A stretch of DNA of 64,000 nt from Terrisporobacter glycolicus ATCC 14880 = DSM 1288 (GTDB lineage Bacteria; Bacillota; Clostridia; Peptostreptococcales; Peptostreptococcaceae), in contig NZ_CP117523.1 of the NCBI RefSeq assembly GCF_036812735.1, forward strand, positions 3,596,001 through 3,660,000, given 5' to 3'. The notes beneath the pieces were generated by a model, which saw only the letters and a list, made by a program, of their open reading frames with translations, was not told the DNA's origin and did no database searches. This document shows, one piece after another, positions 51,541-59,342 of the stretch (positions within the stretch are counted from its first letter, which is position 1; every line of letters begins with the position of its first letter). Both the position numbers and the translations under genes were made by a program.

Positions 51541-52391
51541 TATTTACTCTCCCCTTTTTCAGCAATTTCTATTGTTTGTTCAATTAATTCTATAACAGTC
51601 ATTTGACCTACTCCATTTGGTACAGGAGTCAAATGACATTGTTTTTCATTTACTATAACGTCATAATCTTCTTTAGACACATCTCCACACATTTTTCCTG
51701 CTTCATTAAAGTTAATTGATACATCTATTATTGTAGTATTGTTAGAAAAATCTTGTGCACTTAAGAAGTTAGCCCTTCCTACTGCTGTAACAACTATATC
51801 TGATGATGCAATTTTTTCCTTTAAGTTTTTAGTTTTACTATGAGCTATAGTCACCGTAGCATTTTCTTGTAAGAATAATTGTGATAATGGCTTCCCAACT
51901 ATATTAGAACGATTTATTATAAGAACATCCTTACCTTCTATATCTATTTTAAATTCTTTTAATAAAGTCATTATGCCTCTAGGAGTGCATGCAACATTCC
52001 CTTCTAAATTAAGAGATAATTTACCCATATTTCCTATTGTAAATCCATCTACATCTTTTTCAACTTCTATAAGGTTTGTAAGGTAATCTTCATTTAAATG
52101 CTTTGGTATAGGTAATTGTAATAAAATTCCTGTAACATCTTTGTCTTTATTTAAATCTATAATAATTTTTTCTACTTCATCTTGACTGATATTCTCATTT
52201 AAGTGAATTATTTTTGAACTTATTCCAACTTCTTCACATTTTTTAACTTTATTTGATACATACTTTCCACTGGCAAAGTCTTCTCCTACTCTAATTATTA
52301 CTAGAGAAGGTTTTTTACTTAATTTATTTACTCTCTCTTTTAATTGTCCTACTTTTTTTGTTACTAATTGTCTCGCATCTAGTAATGTCAT
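51540..52391 (-). CDS. folD: Methylene-THF dehydrogenase / methenyl-THF cyclohydrolase
   Basis: 283 aa. SGKYVSNKVKKCEEVGISSK (catalytic Lys region), GILLQLPIPKHLNEDYL, DVDGFTIGNMGKLSL, VLIINRSNIVGKPLSQLFLQ and CHLTPVPNGVGQMTVIEL. Interconverts methylene- and formyl-THF. It sits between nrdD and thyX and feeds thyX. Supplies or consumes the 10-formyl-THF made by fhs elsewhere in the window. Confidence 0.96.
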   Translation of the reverse strand: MTLLDARQLVTKKVGQLKERVNKLSKKPSLVIIRVGEDFASGKYVSNKVKKCEEVGISSKIIHLNENISQDEVEKIIIDLNKDKDVTGILLQLPIPKHLNEDYLTNLIEVEKDVDGFTIGNMGKLSLNLEGNVACTPRGIMTLLKEFKIDIEGKDVLIINRSNIVGKPLSQLFLQENATVTIAHSKTKNLKEKIASSDIVVTAVGRANFLSAQDFSNNTTIIDVSINFNEAGKMCGDVSKEDYDVIVNEKQCHLTPVPNGVGQMTVIELIEQTIEIAEKGESK

Positions 52392-52428
52392 TTTCTTTCC
52401 ATCCTTTTACTATTTTTATGTATAATAG

Positions 52429-52450
52429 AAAAGGTGCATATGCACCTTTT
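52429..52450 (-). terminator. Hairpin between nrdD and folD (partial terminator or processing site)
   Basis: AAAAGGTGCA-TA-TGCACCTTTT, a 10-bp perfect stem placed 4 nt after the nrdD stop. The U-run is short, so read-through into folD-thyX-nrdG is plausible. Confidence 0.6.
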
Positions 52451-52453
52451 AGT

Positions 52454-54583
52454 TTATAAATGTAAGACTCTTTCTCCGATTTCTTGAGTACGGCCTTTAC
52501 CCCACATATTTGAACCTATATAACCACAAGTTCTTCTCATAACTTGCATCTCATCTTTATTTCTATTCCCACAATTTGGACAATACCACTCTAAATTTTC
52601 ATCTAGCTTTATCTCTCCAGTATAATCACATGCGAAGCAAACATCTGGCTTAGTATTTATTTCAGCGTATTGTATATTATGATATATATAATTGATTATT
52701 TGTTCTACAGCTGGTAAGTTTTTACTCATATCTGGAACTTCTACATAACTTATACATCCACCTAGACTTATATCATGGAATTGACTTTCAAACTTTAATT
52801 TAGAAAATGCATCTATTTCTTCAGAAACATGAACATGATATGAGTTTGTATAATACATTCTATCAGTTACATTTTTTATTTCTCCAAATTTTTGTTTGTC
52901 TATTCTACAGAATCTTGAAGTTAAACTTTCTCCTGGAGTTCCATAAAGACCAAATCCAAGACCTGTTTCTTCTTTCCACTCACTACATTTAGTGCTTAAA
53001 TAATTCATTACTTCAAGGGCAAATTTTTCACCTTCTTCAGTTGTATGAGATATACCAAGCATAGCTTGCGTCATTTCATATATACCAACATATCCTAAGG
53101 AAAGTGTTGAATATCCTCCCTCTAATAAAGAATCTATTTTTTCACCTTTTTCTAATCTAGATATTCCACCATGTTGCCAGTGAATTGGCGATATATCAGA
53201 TGTTGTACCTTTTAATAAATTATGTCTAATCATTAGCGCTTCTTTACAAAGATCTAATCTTTCATCTAATATACTCCAAAACTTTTCCATATCTTTTTCT
53301 GCCGTTAATGCAACTTGCACTAAATTTAAAGATATAACTCCCTGGTTGAATCTTCCGTACCATTTATAATTTCCGTTTTCATCTCTCCAGTTGCTTAAGT
53401 GTGATCTGCAACCCATTGGAGGGAATGTTTCTCCATCATAATTTTTTCTCATCATTTTTGCACTTTGATAATCAGGCACTAATCTTTTTGTATTACATTT
53501 TGCAGCAAGCTTTGTTATATAGTCGTATTTACCACCTTCTAAACAGTTATGTTCATCTAGTAAATAAACTAGTTTAGGAAACTCCTCGCCTATTACTTGA
53601 CCTTTATAGTTTTTCATTCCCTCTAGCCTTTGTACTATCATTTCTTCACAAATTAATGCCATCTCTCTTTCATACTCATGACCTTCTTCTATTTCTAAGT
53701 AGATTGTACAAAATGGTGATTGACCATTACTTGTATGAAGAGTTGATAACTGATATCTAATCGTTTGAATACCAGATTTTAATTCTTCCATCATTCTCTC
53801 TTCAGATAATTCTTTAGCCATCTCAAGAGAGTATTTTTGTTTATATTTATTTAAATATTTATTGTATGATACCCTTAAAAATGGTGCTATATGTTTTATA
53901 GTTATTGTATTTCCTCCATATTGAGCACTTGCTATTTGAGCTATAATTTGAGTAACTATAGTACATGCTGTTCCAAAAGATTTTGGAGACTCTACTAGTT
54001 TATTATTAATAACTGTTCCATTTGTTAACATATCTTCCAAGTTGATTAACATACAGTTGTGTATTGGTTGCATTGCATAGTCCATATCATGATAGTGAAG
54101 AACACCTTCATCATGTGCATGAACTATATGAGCAGGTATTAATTTTCTTCTAGACATATCTTTTGATACTTCTCCTGCTACTAAATCTCTTTGAGTAGAT
54201 GCTAATATACCATTTTTATTTGAATTTTCGTTTAAAACATCTTCATTACTTCTATCTAATAAACCTAGGATGCTATCGTCTGTTGTATTTATCGTTCTTT
54301 TAAATGATTGTACCGCTCTATATCCTTCATATGCCTTAGCTGTTAATTTTTGTTTATAATCAATTAGCTTTGTATATACCATTTCCTCTACTTTGTATAC
54401 TGTAGCATTTGTATCTCGTTCCATATAAATAGTTTCTATATCCTCTGCTATTTCTTTTGCAATCTCTGGAATATAAACTCCACTACCATTTTTCATTGCT
54501 TTTAATATAGCATTTTCAATCTTATCTTTGTCAAATTTGGCAACTTTTCCATCTCTTTTGATTATATTTAACTCTTTTTTCAT
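52454..54583 (-). CDS. nrdD: Anaerobic (class III) ribonucleoside-triphosphate reductase
   Basis: 709 aa. N-terminal ATP-cone (about 1-95, NIIKRDGKVAKFDKDKIENA), barrel domain, C-terminal zinc site CFACDYTGEIK with CPNCGNRNK, and glycyl radical motif RRTCGYIGSNMWGKG. I use ATG 54583, 6 nt after GGAG; the ATG two codons upstream lies against the ribosome binding site. The promoter carries two palindromes spaced 32 bp apart that match NrdR boxes, so nrdD and probably the downstream genes are repressed by NrdR when dATP is high. Confidence 0.96.
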   Translation of the reverse strand: MKKELNIIKRDGKVAKFDKDKIENAILKAMKNGSGVYIPEIAKEIAEDIETIYMERDTNATVYKVEEMVYTKLIDYKQKLTAKAYEGYRAVQSFKRTINTTDDSILGLLDRSNEDVLNENSNKNGILASTQRDLVAGEVSKDMSRRKLIPAHIVHAHDEGVLHYHDMDYAMQPIHNCMLINLEDMLTNGTVINNKLVESPKSFGTACTIVTQIIAQIASAQYGGNTITIKHIAPFLRVSYNKYLNKYKQKYSLEMAKELSEERMMEELKSGIQTIRYQLSTLHTSNGQSPFCTIYLEIEEGHEYEREMALICEEMIVQRLEGMKNYKGQVIGEEFPKLVYLLDEHNCLEGGKYDYITKLAAKCNTKRLVPDYQSAKMMRKNYDGETFPPMGCRSHLSNWRDENGNYKWYGRFNQGVISLNLVQVALTAEKDMEKFWSILDERLDLCKEALMIRHNLLKGTTSDISPIHWQHGGISRLEKGEKIDSLLEGGYSTLSLGYVGIYEMTQAMLGISHTTEEGEKFALEVMNYLSTKCSEWKEETGLGFGLYGTPGESLTSRFCRIDKQKFGEIKNVTDRMYYTNSYHVHVSEEIDAFSKLKFESQFHDISLGGCISYVEVPDMSKNLPAVEQIINYIYHNIQYAEINTKPDVCFACDYTGEIKLDENLEWYCPNCGNRNKDEMQVMRRTCGYIGSNMWGKGRTQEIGERVLHL

Positions 54584-54705
54584 AAGCATCTCCTTTTGTT
54601 CATAGTGATATCTATTTTTATCTACATAGATTAATTTTTTAATTTTTTTATGTAAACCTATTGACTTTTATAGAAATTTTATACCCAGTGTACCTGAGAT
54701 AAAAC

Positions 54706-54749
54706 ACTATATATAGTAACCACCTTGTATATTCTATACCACATGTGGT
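54706..54749 (-). promoter_or_regulatory. Pair of NrdR boxes upstream of nrdD
   Basis: Two perfect 12-bp palindromes, ACTATATATAGT (54706-54717) and ACCACATGTGGT (54738-54749), centre-to-centre 32 bp, three helical turns. The first fits the acaCwAtATaTwGtgt consensus. The second lies between the -35 and -10; the first lies just downstream of the start site, ideal for repression. Confidence 0.8.
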
Positions 54750-54759
54750 GCTTAATCAA
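54731..54759 (-). promoter_or_regulatory. Sigma-A promoter of nrdD
   Basis: Minus-strand TTGATT (54754-54759), 17-bp spacer, TAGAAT (54731-54736), overlapping an NrdR box. Confidence 0.7.
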
Positions 54760-54944
54760 GTGATTTATTTTTAATTTTTGAACTTTATTTTTGTCAATAC
54801 TATGTAAATTTTTTGTTTATATTCTCAAATGTAGCCATTCAAGCACATTGGTTTTTTTTTATAATTTTTTCCATAATTTTACAAAATTTCATTATTTTAT
54901 ATTAATTCAAAATCAAACAATATCAGTAATATTTTTTTACAAAA

Positions 54945-54986
54945 AAAAGAAATATAAAACAAATTTTCTCATTTTATATTTCTTTT
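54945..54986 (-). terminator. Terminator of the dCMP deaminase gene
   Basis: 15-bp stem AAAAGAAATATAAAA and complement. The DNA from 54760 to 54944 is low-complexity and holds nothing I can support. Confidence 0.7.
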
Positions 54987-54994
54987 AGTTAACT

Positions 54995-55477
54995 TTATTT
55001 AAATAATATTTCTATTTTTTCTATACTTGCTTCTAATTTTATACATTGTACTTTCGCTTTTTCAAACATATACTTAGAAGCTTTTGTTGAATCTGTTTCA
55101 GCATATTTATCATCTAAATAGTATACTTTCTTTATGCCCGATTGAATAATATTTCTAGCACAATCATGACAAGGGAATAGATTAACATAAATACTACATC
55201 CTTCTAAAGATTTACCCCTGGCATTTAGTATTGCATTTTGCTCTGCATGAACTACATATGGATATTTTGTTTCAAGAAAGTCTCCTTCTCTTTCCCAAGG
55301 AAAATCTTCATCACTACAACCATTAACAAAACCATTGTAGCCAATTGATACTATTCTATTATTTTTGTCTACTATACAAGCACCCACTTGTGTTGATGGG
55401 TCTTTACTTCTCATTCCTGATAATAACGATATTCCCATAAAATATTCATCCCATGATATATAGTCTGTTCTCTTCAT
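54995..55477 (-). CDS. Deoxycytidylate (dCMP) deaminase
   Basis: 160 aa. Zinc site His77-Ala-Glu79 (VVHAEQNAILNARG) and Cys103/Cys106 (FPCHDCARNI). Converts dCMP to dUMP, the substrate of ThyX, fitting the adjoining nrdD-folD-thyX-nrdG cluster. Close to ComEB in length and motif. Own promoter and AAGGAGG site. Confidence 0.92.
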   Translation of the reverse strand: MKRTDYISWDEYFMGISLLSGMRSKDPSTQVGACIVDKNNRIVSIGYNGFVNGCSDEDFPWEREGDFLETKYPYVVHAEQNAILNARGKSLEGCSIYVNLFPCHDCARNIIQSGIKKVYYLDDKYAETDSTKASKYMFEKAKVQCIKLEASIEKIEILFK

Positions 55478-55526
55478 TATTTCCTCCTTTATATAAAATC
55501 CGATTAATTTTGTATTATTTATTTTT

Positions 55527-55556
55527 ATAATATAACACTTAACCTCTATTATTCAA
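55527..55556 (-). promoter_or_regulatory. Promoter of the dCMP deaminase gene
   Basis: Minus-strand TTGAAT (55551-55556), 18-bp spacer, TATTAT (55527-55532). Confidence 0.6.
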
Positions 55557-55740
55557 ATATTTTTTCTTATTTTAACATAAAGTACAAAAATATTATTAAT
55601 GATTTTTTGGCTTTCCAAAAAGTAATCAGTTGATTTTCTTACTTCGTTGATTTTGCAATAACAATCATATACACTAAAAATAGGATGCTTTATTTTCAAA
55701 CAAATAAATTATCTACATACTTAGGGGAGGGGAAATAAAA

Positions 55741-56130
55741 TTGAAAAAATTAGTTGTTAAGGACAAATCTTTATGTCAGGCTTGTTTAAGTTGTGAGCTA
55801 GCTTGTTCTGAAGCCTTTTATAAAAAAGAAGGTTTCTCTTGTATATCTATAGGGGTTAACAAAAAAAATGCATTAGATGTAAAAGCTTGTAACCAATGTG
55901 GCGTTTGTGCTAAAAAATGTCCAGAAGAAGCAATATCTAAAAATGCTAAAGGTATTTATACAATAAACAAGAAAAAATGTACAGGATGTTTAACTTGCAT
56001 AGAAGTATGTCCAAAAGGAATTATTGTTAAATCAGAAGACAAACCAGCTCCATCTAAATGTATGGCTTGTGGTATATGTGTTAAAGCATGTCCTCAAGAA
56101 ATACTTGAAATTGTTGAAGTTGCTGATTAA
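55741..56130 (+). CDS. Polyferredoxin-type 4Fe-4S protein
   Basis: 129 aa starting with TTG after AGGGGAGGGG. Four cysteine groups: LCQACLSCELACSEAF, ACNQCGVCAKKCPEEA, KCTGCLTCIEVCPKGI and KCMACGICVKACPQEI, giving three to four [4Fe-4S] clusters. Resembles the electron-transfer subunit of CO dehydrogenase- or DMSO-reductase-linked systems, but no partner oxidoreductase is adjacent. It probably carries low-potential electrons. Monocistronic with its own terminator. Confidence 0.88.
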   Translation: MKKLVVKDKSLCQACLSCELACSEAFYKKEGFSCISIGVNKKNALDVKACNQCGVCAKKCPEEAISKNAKGIYTINKKKCTGCLTCIEVCPKGIIVKSEDKPAPSKCMACGICVKACPQEILEIVEVAD

Positions 56131-56152
56131 CTTAACTTCTATTGTAAATATT

Positions 56153-56182
56153 AAAGATGTAACTAACACTAGTTACATCTTT
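56153..56182 (+). terminator. Terminator of the polyferredoxin gene
   Basis: 12-bp stem AAAGATGTAACT / AGTTACATCTTT, then TTTATTTTA. Confidence 0.85.
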
Positions 56183-56199
56183 TTATTTTACATATCTAT

Positions 56200-56489
56200 C
56201 TAAACAATAGAAACTACTGTATAAATATAATTGTATAAACTTCCGTGTCTTAATTCATCACTCAATATATGAAAAACTTGATCCCTATAATATAAACTTG
56301 GAAGTCCTTCCATTATTTCACGATAAATTTTAACTGCACATTTAGTTATCCCATCATAGCGTCTGCTACTCCACCTTTAAAGCTTGCTAGTGGAATAAAT
56401 GTTTCTTCTTCAGGATGTATTTTCATTCCTGTAATTTGATTATGATGTAATTCATCATATCTAATTGATTCTATTATTCCTTGTATTTT
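56200..56489 (-). pseudogene. Degraded ferritin-like domain protein
   Basis: On the minus strand an open stretch IESIRYDELHHNQITG then HPEEETFIPLASFKGGVADA runs into a stop near 56360. Shifting frame by one base recovers DGITKCAVKIYREIMEGLPS, LYYRDQVFHILSDELRH and GSLYNYIYT to a stop at 56200. This is the pattern of short clostridial ferritin-like (rubrerythrin-related) proteins with ExxH iron ligands. The usual segment after DELxHN is missing too, so the gene has an in-frame deletion as well as a frameshift and no start. It is a relic. Confidence 0.7.
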
Positions 56490-56605
56490 TTTTGTTTTTA
56501 TTTTTATTACTGCCAATTAATTGGATTTATTGTTTTTTTCTTCTTCCCATATTTTTATGTTTTTTTAGCATACTATTAATGAGAAGTATCTTAAGGAGGT
56601 ATTTT

Positions 56606-56863
56606 ATGACTAATCAAAATGTATATAGAAATAAACCTCAATTTGAAACTAATCCAACATTAAACAAGAATTTAACTCCTAATGTTCCTGAGTTTAATTC
56701 TAATGCAATGGATAATCAAGGTTTAGTACCATTATCCAATTATTCTAATGGATGTTGTTGTGGTCATGAAAAAGCACACAAAGAAAATTCTGATCACGAA
56801 TGTTGTCATGGAAAGCACGCTGAAGGTCACAAGGATAAAAAGTGTAATTGTGATCATAAATAG
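56606..56863 (+). CDS. Small protein with a Cys/His-rich, probably metal-binding C-terminus
   Basis: 85 aa from ATG 56606, placed 5 nt after AAGGAGGT. The open frame continues upstream to 56465, but that part is a hydrophobic translation without a ribosome binding site. Residues 1-45 are Asn/Pro-rich (NVYRNKPQFETNPTLNKN). Residues about 50-85 contain seven Cys and eight His (NGCCCGHEKAHKENSDHECC, then HGKHAEGHKDKKCNCDHK). It may bind Zn, Ni, Cu or Fe, or be a spore-coat component; no family recognised. Confidence 0.75.
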   Translation: MTNQNVYRNKPQFETNPTLNKNLTPNVPEFNSNAMDNQGLVPLSNYSNGCCCGHEKAHKENSDHECCHGKHAEGHKDKKCNCDHK

Positions 56864-56908
56864 CTAAATATTACTTCCCTTCAATACTTTGCTTCAAAAG
56901 TTAAATGT

Positions 56909-56946
56909 AAGAAGTCTATTTTTATAACAATAAATTTAGACTTCTT
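56909..56946 (+). terminator. Terminator of the Cys/His-rich gene
   Basis: 10-bp stem AAGAAGTCTA / TAGACTTCTT with a long loop, then TCTTCTCG; weaker than its neighbours. Confidence 0.55.
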
Positions 56947-57002
56947 TCTTCTCGTTTACTAATTTATTATATGTGATATACTCATTTATATGAGGTGATT
57001 CT

Positions 57003-57713
57003 ATGATTAATAATAAAAAAGAAGAAATTAGGCAAGAATTAATTAAATTAGCCGACGATAAATATAGAAGTTTTCATAGTAATTTATGTCCTGGTGTGGA
57101 AAATATTTTAGGAGTAAGACTTCCACTACTTAGGAAAATAGCTAAAAATTTATCTAAGGAAGAAGATTATTATAATTATTTAAATAATAATAATGATACA
57201 AAATATTATGAAGAAATAATGATTGAAGGGCTAATAATAGGATATTTAAAAACCGACAATAAAAATAGATTTAATTATATAAGAAATTTCATACCTAAAA
57301 TAGATAACTGGGCAATTTGTGATAGCTTTTGTAATAATTTAAAATTTACAAAGAAAAATATAAATGAAGTTTGGAATTTTATCTTACCTTATACTTCATC
57401 ACAAAATGAGTTTGATATTAGATTTGCCCTTGTTATGATGCTTAATTTTTATATAATTGAAGATTATATTGATGATGTATTGAATACTTTAAATAATATT
57501 CACCATGATGGTTATTATGTTAAAATGGCAATAGCTTGGGCCGTATCATATGCATATATTGATTTTCCAGAAAAAACTTTAACATTTTTAAAAAATAATA
57601 ACTTAGATAATTTTACATACAACAAATCTTTACAAAAAATCATTGAATCTACACGTGTAAGTAAAGAAGATAAAGATTTAATGAGGAGCCTGAAGAAAAA
57701 TAATATTAAGTAG
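57003..57713 (+). CDS. DNA alkylation repair protein, AlkD-like
   Basis: 236 aa of HEAT-like helical repeats: NLCPGVENILGVRLPLLRKI, YEEIMIEGLIIGYLKTDNKN, PKIDNWAICDSFCNNLKF, WNFILPYTSSQNEFDIRFAL and VKMAIAWAVSYAYIDFPEKT. The DNWAxCD-type motif and AWAVSxA region are typical of AlkC/AlkD glycosylases that remove N-alkylated bases. It converges on nfo and ogt, giving an alkylation/abasic-site repair cluster. GAGGTGAT site. Confidence 0.88.
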   Translation: MINNKKEEIRQELIKLADDKYRSFHSNLCPGVENILGVRLPLLRKIAKNLSKEEDYYNYLNNNNDTKYYEEIMIEGLIIGYLKTDNKNRFNYIRNFIPKIDNWAICDSFCNNLKFTKKNINEVWNFILPYTSSQNEFDIRFALVMMLNFYIIEDYIDDVLNTLNNIHHDGYYVKMAIAWAVSYAYIDFPEKTLTFLKNNNLDNFTYNKSLQKIIESTRVSKEDKDLMRSLKKNNIK

Positions 57714-57718
57714 AAATA

Positions 57719-57753
57719 AAAATGCTTGAGATAAATTTTATCTCAAGCATTTT
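57719..57753. terminator. Bidirectional terminator between the AlkD-like gene and nfo
   Basis: 15-bp stem AAAATGCTTGAGATA and complement, 5-nt loop. Confidence 0.85.
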
Positions 57754-57757
57754 ATAA

Positions 57758-58591
57758 TTAATCATTATATACACTTTTAAGTAATTCAATTTCTTTTGCA
57801 TATCCATCTAATTCATTTGGTGTTTCAAGTAAAAATGGTAAATGTTTAAGTTTTGGGTGATTTATTATTCTAGTTATAGCTTCTAAACCTATATTTCCTT
57901 CACCTATTTTAGCATGTCTATCTTTATGACTTCCACGAACATTCAAACTATCGTTTAAGTGAATTGCTTTTAATCTATCTAAACCTAAAACTCTATCAAA
58001 TTCTTCTAATACACCATCTAAATCATTGACTATATCGTAGCCAGCATCGAATACATGGCAAGTATCCATACATATACCTATTTTGTCACCTAATTCAACC
58101 TTATCTATTATGGATCTTAATTCCTCAAAGTTTCTTCCTATCTCTGTACCCTTTCCAGCCATAGTTTCAAGTAATACTGTAGTAGAATGCTTAGGTGTTA
58201 AAGTTTGGTTTATCATATCTGCAATATATTGAACTCCAACTTCTACACCTTGTTTCACATGACTTCCTGGATGGAAATTATATAAATTTCCTGGAACCAT
58301 TTCTAACCTTCTTAAATCATCTGCAAAAGTCTGTATAGCAAATTCTCTTTTACTTTCATCTGCCGCACAAGCATTTAAAGTATATGGTGCATGAGCTAAT
58401 AATTTAGCAAATTTATTTTCCTTGGCTAATTCTAGGAAAACTTGTATATCTTTTTCATCTAAATCTTTTGCTTTTCCACCTCTCGGGTTACGAGTAAAAA
58501 ACTGAAAAGTATTAGCATTTATACTTAGAGCTTCATCTCCCATATTTTTAAATCCTTTTGATACTGATAAATGACATCCTATATTTAACAT
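57758..58591 (-). CDS. nfo: Endonuclease IV (AP endonuclease)
   Basis: 277 aa. Metal-ligand motifs [75 protein letters not shown] and [14 protein letters not shown]. Cuts DNA 5' to abasic sites, the product left by AlkD-type glycosylases. It starts 11 nt after ogt, so the two form an operon. AAAGGAGAG site. Confidence 0.96.
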   Translation of the reverse strand: MLNIGCHLSVSKGFKNMGDEALSINANTFQFFTRNPRGGKAKDLDEKDIQVFLELAKENKFAKLLAHAPYTLNACAADESKREFAIQTFADDLRRLEMVPGNLYNFHPGSHVKQGVEVGVQYIADMINQTLTPKHSTTVLLETMAGKGTEIGRNFEELRSIIDKVELGDKIGICMDTCHVFDAGYDIVNDLDGVLEEFDRVLGLDRLKAIHLNDSLNVRGSHKDRHAKIGEGNIGLEAITRIINHPKLKHLPFLLETPNELDGYAKEIELLKSVYND

Positions 58592-58602
58592 TTGGCTCTC
58601 CT

Positions 58603-59067
58603 TTATTTTACGTCTAAATTTTCTATATTAAGTAATTTCTCTTTCACATTAAGTCCACCAGCATATCCAACTAATTTTCCATTAGAACCAATCACTCTAT
58701 GGCATGGAATGATTATTGGTATATGATTTTTATTATTTGCCATTCCTATCGCTCTACATGCTTTTTCGTTTCCAATAGCAATAGCAATGTCTTTATAGCT
58801 TTTAGTTTCTCCATAAGGTATTTTTAAAAGTTCATCCCATACTTTCTTTTGAAATTCTGTTCCTCTAGTCTCTAGCGGCAAATCAAATTTTCTTCTATTT
58901 CCTTCAAAATACTCTTTTAATTGCTTAAAACATTCTTTTATTAAATCTGTTTCTTCTATATTATCATTAGTATCTACTTTTGAAAAAAATATATCTGTTA
59001 TTGATTTATTATTTTCTCTAATTCCTATAATACCTATCTCTGTTTCATAAAAAAATATATTATTCAT
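58603..59067 (-). CDS. ogt: Methylated-DNA-protein-cysteine methyltransferase
   Basis: 154 aa. Active-site [19 protein letters not shown] (Cys122 accepts the methyl group from O6-methylguanine) and the recognition helix [17 protein letters not shown]. First gene of an ogt-nfo pair. The Shine-Dalgarno before ATG 59067 is poor (TAAGAGA abutting the start), but the N-terminus [14 protein letters not shown] matches the family, so the start is probably right. Confidence 0.94.
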   Translation of the reverse strand: MNNIFFYETEIGIIGIRENNKSITDIFFSKVDTNDNIEETDLIKECFKQLKEYFEGNRRKFDLPLETRGTEFQKKVWDELLKIPYGETKSYKDIAIAIGNEKACRAIGMANNKNHIPIIIPCHRVIGSNGKLVGYAGGLNVKEKLLNIENLDVK

Positions 59068-59293
59068 TCTCTTATAATATAAGACTTTTTAATAATCTTA
59101 TATCTCCTCTCTATAAAACTTTGTACTACTTATATTATAGATATTATTTTCACTTTATCATAATTTAATATTAAAATTTTTCTATTCTTTTTATTAGTAC
59201 CCTTTTAATAAAATTTAAAACTTAATATAAAACGTTAAAACTTAAAATACTACCCATAAATTATAATTAAAAATAGCATCCTCTTCTTAATTA

Positions 59294-59332
59294 AAACAGG
59301 CACATCATAACTAAGTTATAACCTGCCTGTTT
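59294..59332 (-). terminator. Terminator of aspS
   Basis: AAACAGGCA / TGCCTGTTT stem enclosing an inner ATAACT-AGTTAT stem. Confidence 0.8.
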
Positions 59333-59342
59333 ATTTTAAATA

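Noticed and set aside
54791-54988. Plus-strand Phe/Tyr/Lys-rich frame
   Set aside because: Low-complexity AT-rich DNA overlapping the terminator of the dCMP deaminase gene.
56465-56605. Hydrophobic N-terminal extension of the Cys/His-rich gene
   Set aside because: It overlaps the ferritin-like relic on the other strand and lacks a ribosome binding site; the ATG at 56606 has an excellent one.
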